A DNA stretch of 8,167 nt from Heritagella sp051881655 (lineage in GTDB: Bacteria; Bacillota; Clostridia; Oscillospirales; Acutalibacteraceae), in NCBI GenBank assembly GCA_051881655.1, contig JBJEQH010000190.1, positions 1-8,167 on the forward strand. The letters are read 5' to 3'. Position 1 is the stretch's first letter; each line of letters opens with the position of its first letter. The position numbers were made by a program, and so were the translations under genes. Under the pieces are notes generated by a model. The model was not told the origin of the DNA. It searched no databases and saw nothing but the letters and a program-made list of their open reading frames with translations. Of the stretch, positions 5,547-8,167 are shown piece after piece.

Positions 5547-6007
5547 GCAGGTATACGCTGTTTTGGGAGAGCCCCATCGGGACGCTGACGCTGGCGGAAG
5601 AGGACGGAGCCCTGACCTTTCTCCTCTTTGGTAGGGAGGAACTCCCGGGACAAGAGCAGGAGACCCCCCTGCTGCGCGAGACGGTGCAGCAGCTGGAGGA
5701 ATACTTTTCCGGGAGCCGGCAGGTCTTTACGATACCGCTGCATCCCAGAGGAACGCCCTTTCGGGAGAAAGTGTGGGCCTCCCTGCGGGAGATTCCCTAT
5801 GGAGAAACCCGCAGCTATGGGCAGCTGGCGGAAATGGTGGGGCAGCCCCGTGCCGTGCGGGCGGTGGGCGGTGCCAACCATCACAACCCCATCGCCATCC
5901 TGATTCCCTGTCACCGTGTGATCGGGGCCGACGGTTCGCTGACCGGATATGGCGGGGGAATGGACAAAAAGGAGTTTTTACTCCGTCTGGAGGGAAGCCT
6001 CCTGTAA
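5543..6007 (+). CDS. ogt: Methylated-DNA--protein-cysteine S-methyltransferase (O6-alkylguanine-DNA alkyltransferase)
   Basis: The 154-residue protein repairs O6-methylguanine by moving the alkyl group to its own cysteine, a single-turnover reaction. The acceptor is Cys123 in IPCHRVIGADGSLTGYGGG (121-139), the family signature. The DNA-binding winged helix is visible as YGETRSYGQLAEMVGQPRAV (86-105), with RAVGGANHHNP (106-116) before the active site, close to the usual RAVGxAxxxNP. A short N-terminal domain with the SPIGTLTL start (10-17) makes it Ogt-like, without an Ada regulatory domain. Its ATG overlaps the stop of the phosphatase gene by four bases, and the two form one unit ended by a terminator at 6010-6040. 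The link between DNA repair and a phosphatase is probably only co-transcription. Confidence 0.94.
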   Translation: MSRYTLFWESPIGTLTLAEEDGALTFLLFGREELPGQEQETPLLRETVQQLEEYFSGSRQVFTIPLHPRGTPFREKVWASLREIPYGETRSYGQLAEMVGQPRAVRAVGGANHHNPIAILIPCHRVIGADGSLTGYGGGMDKKEFLLRLEGSLL

Positions 6008-6009
6008 CA

Positions 6010-6040
6010 AAAAACACCGGATGAATTTTCCGGTGTTTTT
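6010..6040. terminator. Bidirectional terminator between ogt and the fliB-like gene
   Basis: AAAAACACCGG (6010-6020) pairs perfectly with CCGGTGTTTTT (6030-6040) around a 9-nt loop. The T-run on the plus strand and the A-run on the left arm let it act for the convergent genes on both strands. Confidence 0.88.
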
Positions 6041-6052
6041 CTTTGGGCTTTT

Positions 6053-7144
6053 TTACAAAAAGGGGAGGAAGGTAAGCTGCGCGGGGACCGAGAGGACGGG
6101 ATTGGACAAAAATTCCTCCTGAAGAAGGGAGAGGTTTTCGTCGGAATACTCCATCTCCTTGGACCACAGCTTTGCCGTATCAATCCGGTCGGACAGAGTA
6201 CAGCGGCCGCTCCCGGCAAAGCGGGAAAGATCCAGCAGAAATACGGTCTGGATACAGAGAAGGGACTGCTGCAGCACCGAGAGAAGGTCACAGTCGAATA
6301 CGGGTCGGAACCAGAAGCGGAACAAACTGTAGCACAGCAGCTTTTCATAACCGGCCGCAGAGGGAAGGGCCCGCCGGAAATCCGGCAGCGCCGCCTGGAG
6401 TTTTCCTTCCCTCCAGCCGGCCTGCAGGGCTTTCAGTGCCCGGTCCCACACGGGGCCCAGGCTCTCGCAGCAGCCGAGAAGGGTCAATAAACCGGGCACA
6501 AAGGCACCGGGCTCCGGAGGCTGGTCGGGGAGGGAAACCGGTTCTCCGTCCAACTCCTCCTGCCAGGAGAGCCCCTTTTGCAGCAAAGCGGCAATGCGCT
6601 GCGGCAAGGGCCGACTGCGATCCTGTAAAATCGAAAAAGCCGTGGGGCGCCATTTTTCCAGCAAAAGCCGCCGCTGTTCTTCCGCCGGGGAGAGTTCTTC
6701 TCCCGGGGAGACCTCTTTCCCCAAATCATCCGTTTCCTCCTCCAAAAGAGTCAGCGGATCCTCATTTTCCAAAAGCAGGCGGCCGGCCGCTTCACAACAC
6801 AGGCCCGGTCCCGTTTCACATACGGGCCCAAATATACCGCAAAAGCGCGGGTGATCGCGGCAGATTTGGCACAGATGCTCTTTTCCCAGCACCTGATAAA
6901 TTTCGCACAGGTTTTCCCGGTCCAAAAACGGACAGCGCTCCTCTTCATCCAAAAGGAAAAAGAAGCGGCCGTTTTCCTCCCCGATACAGCGGCGCAGCCG
7001 GTCACCGAAAGGGCCGGGTACCTGCCGGTAAAAAGCGGCGGTATCGGGGTCGATATCAATTTCCCACCCCAGGCAGCAGTTGTCACGACAGCGACTGCCC
7101 AGGCAGGAGAAGCGGGAGAAAAAAGAGGGGGTGCGCATCCACAA
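6053..7144 (-). CDS. fliB: FliB-like flagellin lysine N-methylase family protein (cysteine-rich)
   Basis: The 363-residue protein resembles the FliB family, whose founding member methylates lysines of flagellin. The N-terminal third carries the metal- or cluster-binding cysteines: Cys14, Cys19 and the CC pair 23-24 in SRCRDNCCLGWEIDID, then CPFLDRENLCEIY (71-83), LCQICRDHPR (91-100) and further Cys at 102, 109, 116 and 117 ending LCCEAAG. The remainder is a helical, Leu- and Glu-rich C-terminal region, also usual for the family. No signal peptide or membrane helix is seen. The TTG start at 7144 is preferred because AGGAGG (7158-7153) lies 8 bases upstream; an ATG two codons later is 14 bases away. 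No flagellar gene is in the window, so the substrate may be another protein. The gene is GC-rich. It lies downstream of tetR with a hairpin terminator between them and has no visible promoter. Confidence 0.85.
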   Translation of the reverse strand: MWMRTPSFFSRFSCLGSRCRDNCCLGWEIDIDPDTAAFYRQVPGPFGDRLRRCIGEENGRFFFLLDEEERCPFLDRENLCEIYQVLGKEHLCQICRDHPRFCGIFGPVCETGPGLCCEAAGRLLLENEDPLTLLEEETDDLGKEVSPGEELSPAEEQRRLLLEKWRPTAFSILQDRSRPLPQRIAALLQKGLSWQEELDGEPVSLPDQPPEPGAFVPGLLTLLGCCESLGPVWDRALKALQAGWREGKLQAALPDFRRALPSAAGYEKLLCYSLFRFWFRPVFDCDLLSVLQQSLLCIQTVFLLDLSRFAGSGRCTLSDRIDTAKLWSKEMEYSDENLSLLQEEFLSNPVLSVPAQLTFLPFL

Positions 7145-7166
7145 GGAAAAAACCTCCTGTCCATAA

Positions 7167-7201
7167 AAGATCCCCTGTGCACATTCTGCACAGGGGATCT
7201 T
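7167..7201 (-). terminator. Hairpin terminator or attenuator between tetR and the fliB-like gene
   Basis: A perfect 15-bp stem AAGATCCCCTGTGCA/TGCACAGGGGATCTT (7167-7181 with 7187-7201) with loop CATTC. On the minus strand the transcript ends with a short T-run (CTTTTATGG). Only 8 bases separate it from the ribosome binding site of the next gene, so it should set how much transcription reaches that gene. Confidence 0.75.
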
Positions 7202-7217
7202 GTTGTCCGGAAAAAAA

Positions 7218-7874
7218 TTACATCAGATTTGAAATCTCATGGATCAGCTTGTCGCTCAGGTCATGGATCACCCGGCGGTATCCGTTCAGGCAGCGAAGCA
7301 GCCGCGCCACCTCTTCCTCCGGAATGTCCAGAGCGTGCAGGCAGATGGAGGCATACGCCACCGTGCGGTCCATCACGTCGATATCCTTATAGATAATTCC
7401 GCTGCCAAGATAGTTGCGCATCGCACCGGTAATACCCGCGCAGCGCAGGAACAGCTCCCCATGGGTCAGGTTCGAGCGATAATAGGCCAGGCATTTCTGC
7501 AGATGCTCGGTCTGGGATTCAATGATCTCATTGCACAGCTCGTCGGAGGTATAGCACAGATAATAAATTTCATGCAGGTGGGTGTGCTTCTGGCACATGG
7601 CCAGCTGTACGCCGCAGGCCACCAGATACTGCATCAGCGGAGACTCATCCACAGATACGGAATCATGGCAAATCTCATACTGCTTATCGAAAATAGGCTG
7701 AATCAGGGAACGGAGAATATCCTCCTTATTGCGGAAAAAGTGATAAATGCTGCCGGTAACGGCATCACTCTCATCTGCAATCTGCCGGATCTGGGTATTA
7801 TGGTAGCCGTTTTCGAGGAAGAGTTTAAATGAAGCGCGCATTATACGACTCTTAGTAGCATGAATTTTTTCCAT
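7218..7874 (-). CDS. TetR/AcrR family transcriptional regulator
   Basis: The 218-residue protein has the TetR N-terminal DNA-binding domain at about 8-55: RIMRASFKLFLENGYHNTQI (10-29), the turn IRQIADESDAV (29-39) and the closing TGSIYHFFRNKEDIL (40-54). The C-terminal ligand-binding and dimer part is helical and carries several Cys and His residues with no family-specific motif, so the ligand is unknown. The ATG at 7874 follows GAGGAG (7890-7885) by 10 bases. It has its own promoter (7921-7948) with a dyad across the -35 box, suggesting autorepression. The usual regulated partner may be the gene whose consensus promoter points right at the window edge, or the co-directional fliB-like gene downstream. 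Confidence 0.92.
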   Translation of the reverse strand: MEKIHATKSRIMRASFKLFLENGYHNTQIRQIADESDAVTGSIYHFFRNKEDILRSLIQPIFDKQYEICHDSVSVDESPLMQYLVACGVQLAMCQKHTHLHEIYYLCYTSDELCNEIIESQTEHLQKCLAYYRSNLTHGELFLRCAGITGAMRNYLGSGIIYKDIDVMDRTVAYASICLHALDIPEEEVARLLRCLNGYRRVIHDLSDKLIHEISNLM

Positions 7875-7920
7875 ATCGATCTGTCTCCTCTTTTAATAAG
7901 TAAACCATAGTTATATTTTC

Positions 7921-7948
7921 ATTTTACACATTTCGGTTCGTAAGTCAA
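7921..7948 (-). promoter_or_regulatory. Promoter of tetR
   Basis: On the minus strand, TTGACT (7948-7943) and TAAAAT (7926-7921) are spaced 16 bp apart, each one base from consensus. Transcription would start near 7914, about 40 bases before the ATG. Confidence 0.6.
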
Positions 7949-7961
7949 TAGGTACGTACGA
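7938..7961. promoter_or_regulatory. Candidate TetR operator
   Basis: TCGTAAGT (7938-7945) and ACGTACGA (7954-7961) are 8-base arms with 7 of 8 positions complementary, 8 bases apart. The site covers the -35 box of tetR, where binding would block polymerase. It also contains the perfect 8-bp palindrome GTACGTAC (7952-7959). Confidence 0.45.
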
Positions 7962-8068
7962 TTTTTGAGGGAAAAACAAAAAATTTTGAACGGAAACGTA
8001 TAAAGAAAAAAGAGAGTTTCTTCTTTTTATCCAAAATTCACCAAATAGGAAAAACCGGGCCGGAAACA

Positions 8069-8104
8069 GCGCAGAAAAGCGGGGGTAGATCCCATTTCTT
8101 GCGC
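8069..8104. other. Hairpin upstream of the right-edge promoter
   Basis: GCGCAGAAA (8069-8077) pairs with TTTCTTGCGC (8095-8104) with one bulged base, and GGG/CCC can pair inside the loop. No T-run follows. It lies upstream of the promoter at 8138, so it is not part of that transcript. Its role is unknown. The rest of 7962-8137 holds no supported gene. Confidence 0.3.
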
Positions 8105-8137
8105 ATTCTGAATGAAAAATTCTGCCTCTATTCAGGA

Positions 8138-8166
8138 TTGACAATCGGAGAGAGGAACGGTATAAT
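8138..8166 (+). promoter_or_regulatory. Consensus sigma-A promoter reading out of the window
   Basis: TTGACA (8138-8143) and TATAAT (8161-8166) are both perfect and exactly 17 bp apart. The gene it drives starts beyond the right edge. A 6-bp inverted repeat CTGAAT/ATTCAG (8108-8113 with 8130-8135) stands just before the -35 box and could bind a regulator. Confidence 0.85.
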
Positions 8167-8167
8167 C

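Noticed and set aside
6172..7392. A 406-codon plus-strand frame opposite the fliB-like gene
   Set aside because: Its protein is Arg-, Pro- and Gly-rich with no domain, has no fitting ribosome binding site, and mirrors a well-supported GC-rich gene on the other strand.
1..8167. CRISPR arrays, tRNA or rRNA genes
   Set aside because: No regularly spaced direct repeats, tRNA cloverleaf sequences or rRNA segments were recognised on either strand.

Overview
The window looks like a chromosomal segment from a Gram-positive, low-to-medium GC member of the Clostridia, probably a gut spore-former or a relative of one. The grounds are purine-rich AGGAGG-type ribosome binding sites before nearly every gene, sigma-A promoters with TTGACA/TATAAT or extended -10 boxes, compact hairpin terminators, GTG and TTG starts, and a relic of the sporulation protease gene spoIVB. 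No species can be named from this.

Left part (1-1860): the first ~200 bases contain no convincing gene but are packed with short perfect hairpins, perhaps the edge of a structured RNA or of a mobile element lying to the left. Next come a 7-bp-arm palindrome, a near-consensus promoter and an unusual gene: an XRE-type helix-turn-helix fused to a complete PurM (AIR synthetase)-like domain whose ATP/phosphate loop is altered. It ends at a hairpin terminator.

Middle part (1837-4974): a promoter with an extended -10 starts a co-directional set made of an ABM-family monooxygenase, a DUF1349 protein and a nucleotidyltransferase of the aminoglycoside (ANT(3'')/ANT(9)) type. After it lies a short non-coding stretch holding the broken 3' end of a spoIVB gene with its terminator. 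A new promoter overlaps that terminator and leads to a two-pass membrane protein of unknown function whose expected ATG seems to have become ACG.

Right part (5013-8167): a 19-codon mini-ORF, a low-molecular-weight tyrosine phosphatase and an O6-alkylguanine-DNA alkyltransferase form a tightly coupled unit, each stop overlapping the next start. They converge, through a shared bidirectional terminator, on a minus-strand pair: a TetR regulator followed by a cysteine-rich FliB-like (flagellin lysine N-methylase family) protein. A 15-bp hairpin lies between those two. A candidate operator covers the tetR -35 box, and a perfect consensus promoter at the right edge fires out of the window.

The window reads as a patchwork of small accessory transcription units rather than one pathway. 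The HTH-PurM fusion with its own candidate operator is the most promising item for new biology.
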